DNA from: Planctomycetota bacterium
GTDB lineage: Bacteria > Planctomycetota > Phycisphaerae > Sedimentisphaerales > Anaerohalosphaeraceae
NCBI GenBank assembly: GCA_030637065.1
Contig: DAOVVQ010000076.1
Span: 1 to 13,682, forward strand
Direction: 5' to 3'
Length of the DNA: 13,682 nt
In this document: in pieces, positions 7,403 through 13,524 of the stretch
Position numbering within the stretch: position 1 is the stretch's first letter
How the letters are laid out: every line of letters starts with the position of its first letter
Translations under genes and position numbers: made by a program
Notes under the pieces: generated by a model
Databases searched by the model: none
Told to the model about the DNA's origin: nothing
Seen by the model: the letters and a program-made list of their open reading frames with translations, nothing else

Positions 7403-8565
7403 CAAGGTTTTCCGATCTTAAGTCCGACATCGTCGCACAATTTCCTGATAAGAACCAGTTTCCGGCACGTCTCGTCATAGTCGAGGCTCGTACCGTAAAG
7501 AACGCCCGCTCCACCGCCGGGCTCGGCATTGTCGATAAAGACAACCACATAACCGCTGCTCATGATATACACCCACAGGTTGTTCATCGCCAGCGACTGG
7601 TGAAGAAGTATCTCGTCGATGGATCCGCTCAGATCCTCGCCGCCCCGCACCGCTAATTTGCCGCTGACAACTTCGTCGAACCGGTTTAACTGGCGCTCGT
7701 ACCGCACCCGCTCGGATTCGAGCTTGCCCCTGAGCCCCTCGACGATCTTCTGCTCTACCGGCCCGGATGGCCCCTTAGCCGAATCGCGATGGATGATCAG
7801 CAGCTTGCGGAAATTCTCTTCCCACAAAAAGGTGTAATCGAAAGAATCCGTATCAAGCAGTATCTCGGGCCTGCGAACGATACCGATTATATACGAGATG
7901 CGGTTCTTGTGCTGAGCCTCCCACTTGCCCAATTCCTCCGGCGTGACACGCGGCGTGACATTTTTGAGATTTTCGATCAACTGCAAAACAGTATCCAGAT
8001 AAAACGGCGCCAGACCCTGCAAAATATTACCGATCTTGTCATACAACTGACCGGAGATCGGATGCTCGTAAGTCGGCGTCATGAAGTCATGTATCTGCTC
8101 GGTGGTAAAGCTGGCTGGCTCTGTTGTCAGAAAGGTTGCCATATCCCTGTCCATGCCGATGGCCCCGATCCTTTTCGCGACGTCGCTGCTTTGACCGCTC
8201 TCTACCGTCTTCCACAACTGCTCGAATTGCTTGATCGCGATCGCAAGCGCAGGATTCGCCTCGGTCAAAAGCCGGACGATGCCCTGCATATCCCGCACCG
8301 ACTGCCTGGCTGAGTCGATAACCTGGATGGCAACGAGTATCTGGCACAGCGGGACAAACTCGACGGTATCGAAGGTCTGGGCGATCTTGATCGCACGTGC
8401 CGGCTGAAGTATCGCAGAACCCGCCTCAACCATCCGATAGTGCGACGCAGCCAGACCCAGAGAGGACGCAACCTGCGACGAGGAGACGCCACCCATCTCG
8501 TCACGCATATTCTGCAAGACAATGCCAAGCACCTGCGCCAAAGGATTTCTGAACTTCTGAGCCAT
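7402..8565 (-). CDS. XRE-type helix-turn-helix protein with unassigned C-terminal region, coupled to the CDPS gene
   Basis: This is a cytoplasmic protein of 387 aa. Residues 7-65 form a compact all-helical XRE/Cro-like domain; 'SSSQVASSLGLAASHYRMVE' (28-47) is the helix-turn-helix with the usual spacing to 'RAIKIAQTF'. The remaining roughly 300 residues are mostly helical, with a charged, possibly coiled stretch at 270-298 and a final beta/alpha-looking segment (WVYIMSSGYVVVFIDN, 331-346). I recognise no family there. The start is the ATG at 8565, set by AGAGAGG 5 nt upstream; an upstream TTG would add 10 residues. The TGA at 7404-7402 overlaps the ATG of the CDPS gene, so the two proteins are probably made together. 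Repeats on its own promoter suggest autoregulation. It could be a DNA-binding regulator that senses the cyclodipeptide, but this is inference from position only. Confidence 0.75.
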   Translation of the reverse strand: MAQKFRNPLAQVLGIVLQNMRDEMGGVSSSQVASSLGLAASHYRMVEAGSAILQPARAIKIAQTFDTVEFVPLCQILVAIQVIDSARQSVRDMQGIVRLLTEANPALAIAIKQFEQLWKTVESGQSSDVAKRIGAIGMDRDMATFLTTEPASFTTEQIHDFMTPTYEHPISGQLYDKIGNILQGLAPFYLDTVLQLIENLKNVTPRVTPEELGKWEAQHKNRISYIIGIVRRPEILLDTDSFDYTFLWEENFRKLLIIHRDSAKGPSGPVEQKIVEGLRGKLESERVRYERQLNRFDEVVSGKLAVRGGEDLSGSIDEILLHQSLAMNNLWVYIMSSGYVVVFIDNAEPGGGAGVLYGTSLDYDETCRKLVLIRKLCDDVGLKIGKP

Positions 8566-8570
8566 CAAGA

Positions 8571-8577
8571 CCTCTCT
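8571..8577 (-). promoter_or_regulatory. Shine-Dalgarno sequence that decides the HTH gene start
   Basis: The minus-strand sequence AGAGAGG lies 5 nt before the ATG at 8565-8563. No comparable site precedes the TTG at 8595, so the shorter 387-aa product is preferred. Confidence 0.7.
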
Positions 8578-8650
8578 GCGTATAAGCCGATCCAAGCTAC
8601 TCGACCGCCAATTTCAAACCGGATCCCATACACCCCGGTAAAACCTTATA

Positions 8651-8701
8651 TCGACTGTTTGCCGCCTGCATTACAGCAGATTACTGTACATCTTTAGTCG
8701 A
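8651..8701 (-). promoter_or_regulatory. Inverted repeats in the HTH-CDPS leader
   Basis: TCGACT (8651-8656) pairs with AGTCGA (8696-8701), and inside them TACAG (8672-8676) pairs with CTGTA (8684-8688). In the minus-strand transcript this gives a nested stem within a leader of about 150 nt. It may be a regulatory structure or a binding site, or chance. Confidence 0.3.
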
Positions 8702-8725
8702 CTTCTTGCGTAAAACCACGCCCCG

Positions 8726-8754
8726 ATTATACAACTCTGAGCAAAGCCGAGCAA
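8726..8754 (-). promoter_or_regulatory. Sigma70-type promoter of the HTH-CDPS unit
   Basis: On the minus strand a consensus -10 TATAAT (8731-8726) follows TTGCTC (8754-8749) at a 17-bp spacing. The -35 matches the consensus TTG half only. Transcription would start near 8719, giving a leader of about 150 nt. TTTGCTC occurs twice, 10 bp apart (8755-8749 and 8745-8739), covering the -35 and the spacer, a typical place for an operator. Confidence 0.55.
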
Positions 8755-8785
8755 ACTATTTTGCCAAAATCTCTGATCATGGCTG

Positions 8786-8821
8786 TTATTGCACCTGTTT
8801 TAAGTGCTTTTATTGCAGGTG
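8786..8821. repeat. Direct and inverted repeats in the divergent control region
   Basis: TTATTGCA occurs at 8786-8793 and 8810-8817, 24 bp apart. Overlapping these, CACCTG (8792-8797) and CAGGTG (8816-8821) form an inverted repeat. They lie between the two divergent promoters and could bind a regulator of either gene. Confidence 0.45.
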
Positions 8822-8877
8822 TTTACGACGCTTGACAAAGATAAGTAAAAAATATTAAACAAAATTGAAAAAAAGAT

Positions 8878-8906
8878 TTGACTTTTCTGTGTTTGTGGCG
8901 TATTAT
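8878..8906 (+). promoter_or_regulatory. Strong sigma70-type promoter for the plus-strand gene pair
   Basis: TTGACT (8878-8883) and TATTAT (8901-8906) are separated by exactly 17 bp, each one mismatch from consensus, in an A/T-rich upstream context. Transcription would start near 8913, leaving a leader of about 237 nt before the ATG at 9150. A second, poorer TTGACA lies at 8832-8837. Confidence 0.65.
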
Positions 8907-8966
8907 TTAGAGTGAAAGGTCCGGATAAAATCGCCAGAGGCGGGCCAAAAGTAAAAGTTGTGGTGC

Positions 8967-9000
8967 TGACAATGAAAAATAGCGGTTTTGACAATGAAAA
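8967..9000 (+). repeat. Two copies of TGACAATGAAAA, 22 bp apart, in the leader
   Basis: Perfect 12-bp copies lie at 8967-8978 and 8989-9000. The 22-bp spacing is about two helical turns. They are downstream of the predicted start of transcription, so they could act as DNA sites (roadblock or repressor) or as RNA elements. Confidence 0.5.
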
Positions 9001-9080
9001 TCAGCGTTGTTGGCAAGGAAAAGACCTCTGGCTCGGTAAAAATGGAAGTATTTTGGGCACTTTGAAATTGAGTACTTAAT

Positions 9081-9133
9081 CTGGCAGACTGGGCTGACAC
9101 GAGGTTCGAACAAACGACGCCCAGGCCTGCCAG
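9081..9133 (+). promoter_or_regulatory. Long leader hairpin ending 2 nt before the Shine-Dalgarno sequence
   Basis: CTGGCAG (9081-9087) pairs with CTGCCAG (9127-9133) and CTGGGC (9089-9094) pairs with GCCCAG (9119-9124). This gives a 13-bp stem with a small internal loop (A opposite GC) and a 24-nt terminal loop that contains the palindrome GTTCGAAC (9104-9111). The stem ends just before AAAGGAGG (9136-9143). It does not match a riboswitch I know. It probably affects mRNA stability or translation. Confidence 0.6.
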
Positions 9134-9135
9134 CG

Positions 9136-9143
9136 AAAGGAGG
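9136..9143 (+). promoter_or_regulatory. Near-perfect Shine-Dalgarno sequence (AAAGGAGG)
   Basis: AAAGGAGG lies 6 nt before the ATG at 9150. It fixes the start and, with the promoter and leader hairpin, suggests high expression. Confidence 0.85.
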
Positions 9144-9149
9144 AAAAAA

Positions 9150-12092
9150 ATGGTTAAGATAACGAGACTTATCATTGTAGCAATGCTGGTAATGGCGGTA
9201 TTTTCGGAGCCATTGTTGGCTGACGCCAAAAAAACGAAGGCCCCCGCGCCAAAGCAGCAAAAACCACCACCAAAAGTGTCGAAACCGGCACCAAGACCGC
9301 CCTCCAGGCCCGCCCCTCAACCGTCAAGGCCTGCGCCAAAGCCGTCAAGACCCGCGCCCAGACCATCAAGCCCGCCGCCCAGCCGCGTCAGCAGCCCCAG
9401 GCCCTCATCACCCAAACCGGCACCTGCGCCCGTAAGAAGACCATCGCCGCCGCCCACCAGGTCTGCGCCGAGCAGAGCGCCTGCTGCCAGACCTGCACCG
9501 AGCAGAGCGCCTGCCAGACCGTCAACTCCAACCCGCACTGCACCAAAGCCTCCGTCCAGGCCCGCACCAAAGCCTGCGCCGAAGCCCGCACCCAGGCCTG
9601 CACCCAAGCCCGCACCCAAGCCGTCCACCTCCCGCCCGGTCAGCAGCAAACCGCCAGCCTCAAGCGCAGCAAAAGCCCCGACAAGCTCATCATCGAGCAG
9701 GACGTCCACCGTATACCGCAGGCCAACGCAGCGAACCGTCGAAGTTGCTCCCTCAAGATACAGTTCCGCAAGCAAAACCAGCCCACCCGCCTCGCGATAC
9801 AGCAGGGCGGCTGCACCGTCGACAACGAAGTCATCGAGCAGCTCAGCCAGGTCTGCCGCCAGTTCGCCCAAATCCGCCACAAGTTTGGCCAAATCTCCCA
9901 CAAGTCCGCCTAAATCCGCCGCCAGTTCGCGTTACGCGACTACTATTATACCCGGCAAGAGCAGTTCGCCGCCGCCGAAGACGAGTACAATCAAATCGCC
10001 GAGGCAGATATTCACTCCGATCCGCAGCAGTTCGACATTATCGGTTAAGCCCGCGCCGCCAGAAAAGAAAATCGCTCCGCCAAAGCCATCCAGGCCCACC
10101 AAAGTCGTTGCCAGTTCTCCAGCCCCGGCCCCGGCGTCAGTACCCGCGTCGGCGCCAGCCCCGGCGCCACGGTCGATACCTGAGATTTCCTCGTCGGCCA
10201 GGGTTAAGAGCAGTCTTCCTGTCAAAAGGCCTGAGCCGAAGAAGGTAGCTGAGGCCAGTAAGCCAAACAGGCCCGTCAGCCCTTCATCTCGCCCGTCTCG
10301 CGTGGTTGTTCCAGAGCGAACCGCCCCTTCATCGAGCAGGAGCATTTCAGCCCAGCCGGAGAAGAAGCCCGTTGCCCCGGCCCAAAAGCGGTCCTTCTTC
10401 AGCCGTTTGTTCGGATCCAGAGACAAGGAAACATCATCCTCGCCCAAAACAACCGAAGCAATAAGGCCTGGCAGCCTGGAAAGAAAGCCCGAACAGAGCA
10501 AACTCGCCGGCGCCAAAGACAAGAAACAGCCGGACCGCATCCGGGTCGAGGCCAGAGGTAAACCGCAGATCAAGCCATCTTCCGATGGCGACCGCGATAA
10601 GAAGGCAAAAGACCAGTCCACGAGAACCTCACGTCTGGAGGCAGGCAGCGGTAGTGAGTCGGAAGCAAAAACGGTTTCAGCAGGAGCCCCCAGATCGCCG
10701 AACCCCAGATCGCCGAATACCAAAGACAAGGTAGAAGGCAAAGGCGAGACATTAACCACAGCCGCAGTCAGGACCGGTAAGAGCGACAATTTCCCGAAAG
10801 GCAAAGATGCCCGCAGGATCGAGCTGGACCGCGATAAAAAGGGTATTTCTTCACCGCAGATGCGTACAGCGCAGGGTGCCAAACCGGCTGGGGCTTTTCA
10901 TAGGCGCTCCGGCAACGTCGAGCTTACGCAGCGTTCAGCCGATCTCTCCCGTGCCGCCGAGATCAGAACCGGCAGCCTGGCGGTCGTCTCCCCCGCTGGC
11001 GTCCAGGGCACTTTGCCCGTCTCCATCGACTCCGGATTAGAGGCCTCATTGCTATCCGACACCGGCGGCGTTACCATAACCGGCGACAACAACGTCTACA
11101 TCGCCGGCGACGCAACCGGCCAGTACCCGCATCCCTACGGCTCGCAACGTTCGCACACAAATCTCAGCCACCTCGGCAGCCACCACGACTGGAACGATCA
11201 CGGCAGTTACTTTTCGCTCAAATGGTCGCATTCCAGCTCCGGACGCGTCGTCAGTTTCCACCGCGGCTCGCACTACGGCGTATCGTACTATCACCCTTGG
11301 TACCACCGCAAATACATCTTCGTCAGCATCGGCGGCTACTGGCCCTTCAGCTACCGCTATCGCCGCTATTACCGCTACGGCTGTCATCCCCACCGCTGGT
11401 ACGGCGCAAACGTGATCACATATCCGGCGAGCGATACCTACAACACTTACAACTACTACTACGATACGCCGGAGCCAGCCACTTACTATCCGCCGGCTTA
11501 CGACACATCCGGGTACGACGATTTCAGCGATGTTCGCGAGCGCCTTGCCCGTGAGCGGCTCGAAGAGCTTTACAGGCTCGAACAGGACGTCCAGGACGCT
11601 CCGTACATCGAGACCGAGGCCGATATCCGCTTCAACGAAGGGGTCGAAGCCTTTGCCGAGGGCGACTATCTCCAGGCCGTCGATGAGTTTCGCGAGGCGA
11701 TAATTCTTTCGCCCGACGACATTGTTCTGCCGTTCACCTACAGCCAGGCCCTGTTTGCCGCCGGCGAGTATGCCCACGCAGCCTCCGTATTGCAGGCGGC
11801 GATCGAGCGGATGCCCGAGGGCGAAGAGACCGTTTACTATCCGCGAGGTCTCTACGCCGACGAAGAGCCGCTCACTGACCAGATAGCGATCCTCGCCGAG
11901 ACCGCGACCAATGAACCCTTCGCCGGCGACTTCGACCTGCTCTTAGGCTATCAGCTATTAGGCAGCGACCGGTTCGACGAAGCCGGGGCCGCACTTGATA
12001 GCGCCCTCGCAGACCCTGCCAACGAAAAGGCGGCTGGGCTGCTGCTAAAGCTCCTCGAAGAGGCACGGGCAGAGGATAGCGAGGCGATCTGA
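9150..12092 (+). CDS. Secreted Pro/Ser/Arg-rich and His/Tyr-rich protein with C-terminal TPR domain (unrecognised function)
   Basis: The 980-aa product has a signal peptide (1-25, cleavage near LLADA-KK). Residues 26-170 are basic and Pro-rich with PAPKP/PSRPAP repeats, likely an extended chain. Residues 170-430 are Ser/Lys/Arg/Pro-rich, including four heptads of the type SSPKSAT (231-258). Residues 430-600 are charged, with repeated DRDKK and PRSPN words. Residues 605-655 look like a short ordered beta segment. Residues 660-785 are His/Tyr/Trp/Gly-rich (YYHPWYHRKY, YRYRRYYRYG). Residues 825-975 are TPR-like: 'GDYLQAVDEFREAIILSPDD' (838-857), 'AGEYAHAASVLQAAIERMP' (871-889) and 'SDRFDEAGAALDSALADP' (939-956). 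I do not recognise a named family. The layout suggests an envelope or matrix protein in which the basic part binds a polyanion and the TPR binds a partner; this is inference. The next gene starts 30 bp downstream and is probably cotranscribed. Confidence 0.85.
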   Translation: MVKITRLIIVAMLVMAVFSEPLLADAKKTKAPAPKQQKPPPKVSKPAPRPPSRPAPQPSRPAPKPSRPAPRPSSPPPSRVSSPRPSSPKPAPAPVRRPSPPPTRSAPSRAPAARPAPSRAPARPSTPTRTAPKPPSRPAPKPAPKPAPRPAPKPAPKPSTSRPVSSKPPASSAAKAPTSSSSSRTSTVYRRPTQRTVEVAPSRYSSASKTSPPASRYSRAAAPSTTKSSSSSARSAASSPKSATSLAKSPTSPPKSAASSRYATTIIPGKSSSPPPKTSTIKSPRQIFTPIRSSSTLSVKPAPPEKKIAPPKPSRPTKVVASSPAPAPASVPASAPAPAPRSIPEISSSARVKSSLPVKRPEPKKVAEASKPNRPVSPSSRPSRVVVPERTAPSSSRSISAQPEKKPVAPAQKRSFFSRLFGSRDKETSSSPKTTEAIRPGSLERKPEQSKLAGAKDKKQPDRIRVEARGKPQIKPSSDGDRDKKAKDQSTRTSRLEAGSGSESEAKTVSAGAPRSPNPRSPNTKDKVEGKGETLTTAAVRTGKSDNFPKGKDARRIELDRDKKGISSPQMRTAQGAKPAGAFHRRSGNVELTQRSADLSRAAEIRTGSLAVVSPAGVQGTLPVSIDSGLEASLLSDTGGVTITGDNNVYIAGDATGQYPHPYGSQRSHTNLSHLGSHHDWNDHGSYFSLKWSHSSSGRVVSFHRGSHYGVSYYHPWYHRKYIFVSIGGYWPFSYRYRRYYRYGCHPHRWYGANVITYPASDTYNTYNYYYDTPEPATYYPPAYDTSGYDDFSDVRERLARERLEELYRLEQDVQDAPYIETEADIRFNEGVEAFAEGDYLQAVDEFREAIILSPDDIVLPFTYSQALFAAGEYAHAASVLQAAIERMPEGEETVYYPRGLYADEEPLTDQIAILAETATNEPFAGDFDLLLGYQLLGSDRFDEAGAALDSALADPANEKAAGLLLKLLEEARAEDSEAI
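9840..9923 (+). repeat. Four 21-bp tandem units coding for seven-residue repeats
   Basis: The units at 9840-9860, 9861-9881, 9882-9902 and 9903-9923 encode SSARSAA, SSPKSAT, SLAKSPT and SPPKSAA. Each keeps Ser at position 1, a basic residue at 4 and Ser at 5. Third-base differences show that they are not a recent duplication. Smaller in-gene repeats are the PRSPN pair (10689-10718) and the PAPKP run near 9540-9630. Confidence 0.8.
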
Positions 12093-12108
12093 AATGAATC
12101 TTAGAGGC

Positions 12109-12114
12109 AGGAGG
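12109..12114 (+). promoter_or_regulatory. Shine-Dalgarno sequence of the dockerin-tailed propeller gene
   Basis: AGGAGG lies 8 nt before the ATG at 12123, inside the 30-bp gap after the upstream stop. No room for a separate promoter is apparent, which supports cotranscription. Confidence 0.8.
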
Positions 12115-12122
12115 ATAAGGCC

Positions 12123-13295
12123 ATGAAGCGAATCTATGTTTGTATTCTGACCACCATAGTGTATGCAATTTACCCGGCGCTATCCGCCGGCGCCGCAGCG
12201 TGGCAGGAATTTGCCGTCGCACCGTCAACTGACCGCCAAACCCAACCCGACGTCCACGGCGACACGATCGTCTGGCAGCAGTATGTCGACATCGGCGGTT
12301 TCCATGACTGGGACATCTACGCCGCAAAGATCACCGCAACAGAGGCCATCACCGTCTATCCCGTCGCACCCTTCGTCGCCGACCAGACCAGCCCCCGCAT
12401 CTTCGCCGATACCGTCACCTGGCAGGACAACTACTGGGGCGACTGGGACGTCTACATAACCGACGTTCGCAATCCCGCTGCCCCCGCCGAATACCTCATC
12501 ACTCCCTATCTCGGCGACCAGCAAAATCCCGTCATCAGCGGCGACACCATAGCGTGGGACGATAACGCCGCCGGCGACCTCGATATCTACTTTGCCGATA
12601 TCATCGACCCCAACTATCCCGCGGTCTATATCGTCACGCCGTTCGCCGACAACCAGCAAAGACCTGCCATCTATCGCAATAATATACTCTGGCAGGACGA
12701 CTATTTGTCAGATGGCAACGATATCTTCGCCGCCGACATCTGGCTGAGAGACGACCCCAGCCATTTCAGCGTCTCATTCTCGGCCCCGGACCAGCAAAAC
12801 GTTGCTCTTTCGGGCGATGTCGCAGTCTGGCAGCAGGAAGTATCGGGCCAATGGGATATCTACGGGGCAAAGCTGATCGACGGAGTCGCCGCAGGCCAGT
12901 TCGCCATCGCCACAGCAGGGGGGCAGCAGATCAATCCCGACATCGACCGCAATATCGTCGTCTGGCAGGACCAAAGAAACGGCCACTGGGACATATACGC
13001 CTACAACCTGACGACGGGCGCAGAGTTTCGGATCACCGACGACCCGTTCGACCAGACCAACCCCGCGATAAGCGAAAATCTCGTCACCTGGCAGGACACC
13101 CGCACCGGCCAATCGAACATATACGCGGCAATACTCGACGGCCCCGAGATAGCCCGATGCACCTCGCCGCCGGCAGGGGATGTAAACGGCGATTGCCGCG
13201 TCAACATGGCGGACTTGTCCGTAATCGCCGCCGAATGGCTAATCTGCGGCCTTGACCGGCCAGAGGATTGCGAAACAAATTTCAAAATAAATTAA
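12123..13295 (+). CDS. Secreted seven-repeat beta-propeller protein with dockerin-like C-terminal motif
   Basis: The 390-aa product has a signal peptide (1-24, ending SAGA-A). Seven repeats of about 45 residues follow, at about 40-70, 88-115, 133-160, 178-206, 224-251, 268-296 and 311-338. Each has the pattern Q-x-NP-x-I-x-GDTIVWQD followed by WDIYAADI, so a seven-bladed TolB/WD40-like propeller is expected. After a short Cys-Thr-Ser-Pro linker comes GDVNGDCRVNMADL (352-365) and 'AAEWLICGL', a calcium-loop plus helix of the dockerin type I kind with Asp353, Asn355, Asp357 and Asp364 as likely ligands. Only one loop is present, where classical dockerins have two. Such single tails are common on secreted planctomycete proteins and may serve attachment or sorting. 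No catalytic residues are apparent. It is probably cotranscribed with the upstream TPR protein, and the two may act together at the cell surface. Confidence 0.88.
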   Translation: MKRIYVCILTTIVYAIYPALSAGAAAWQEFAVAPSTDRQTQPDVHGDTIVWQQYVDIGGFHDWDIYAAKITATEAITVYPVAPFVADQTSPRIFADTVTWQDNYWGDWDVYITDVRNPAAPAEYLITPYLGDQQNPVISGDTIAWDDNAAGDLDIYFADIIDPNYPAVYIVTPFADNQQRPAIYRNNILWQDDYLSDGNDIFAADIWLRDDPSHFSVSFSAPDQQNVALSGDVAVWQQEVSGQWDIYGAKLIDGVAAGQFAIATAGGQQINPDIDRNIVVWQDQRNGHWDIYAYNLTTGAEFRITDDPFDQTNPAISENLVTWQDTRTGQSNIYAAILDGPEIARCTSPPAGDVNGDCRVNMADLSVIAAEWLICGLDRPEDCETNFKIN

Positions 13296-13299
13296 TAAC

Positions 13300-13326
13300 C
13301 ACGGATTGCGCGGATTTCACGGATTA
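13300..13326. repeat. Three 9-bp tandem units (CACGGATTG, CGCGGATTT, CACGGATTA)
   Basis: The three units follow directly after the stop of the dockerin-tailed gene. The word is a common dispersed intergenic repeat type. No function can be read from it. Confidence 0.7.
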
Positions 13327-13334
13327 GAATTAAA

Positions 13335-13366
13335 GAAGCAGAGAAGCAGAGAAGCAAAGAATCAGA
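13335..13366. repeat. 8-bp tandem repeat GAAGCAGA x4 (two degenerate)
   Basis: GAAGCAGA at 13335-13342 and 13343-13350 is followed by GAAGCAAA (13351-13358) and GAATCAGA (13359-13366). Confidence 0.85.
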
Positions 13367-13422
13367 GAATCTCTGTAACACAATCTTGTATTTCGTTGTT
13401 TTTTATGCGTCCACCTGACTAA

Positions 13423-13442
13423 CTCCGCTCTTTAGAGCGGAG
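13423..13442 (+). terminator. Strong hairpin, possible end of the plus-strand transcript
   Basis: CTCCGCTC (13423-13430) and GAGCGGAG (13435-13442) form a perfect 8-bp stem with the loop TTTA, 127 bp after the last stop codon. No T run follows, so it may be a 3'-end stabilising structure or a repeat rather than an intrinsic terminator. Confidence 0.35.
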
Positions 13443-13474
13443 ACCAGCCACAATAACTCCCCCCAAAAAAGCCT

Positions 13475-13524
13475 GCCCCGTTCGACAAGCTCAGGGCAAG
13501 CTCTGAGCGAAGCCGAACGGGGGC
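13475..13524. repeat. REP-like compound stem-loop
   Basis: CCCCGTTCG (13476-13484) pairs with CGAACGGGG (13514-13522), and inside it GCTCAG (13489-13494) pairs with CTGAGC (13503-13508). This imperfect palindrome around 'TTCGACAAGCTCAGGG' resembles REP-type elements that are scattered through many environmental bacterial genomes. Confidence 0.6.

Noticed and set aside
9317..10882. Long minus-strand frames (194 and 316 codons) opposite the Pro/Ser-rich gene
   Set aside because: Leu/Gly/Ala-rich translations are the expected mirror of Pro/Ser/Lys codons. The plus frame has a signal peptide, a ribosome site and a TPR domain.
11052..11777. Minus-strand frame of 241 codons opposite the His/Tyr-rich and TPR part
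   Set aside because: Val/Ala/Gly-rich mirror of the plus-strand gene; no ribosome site and no motif.
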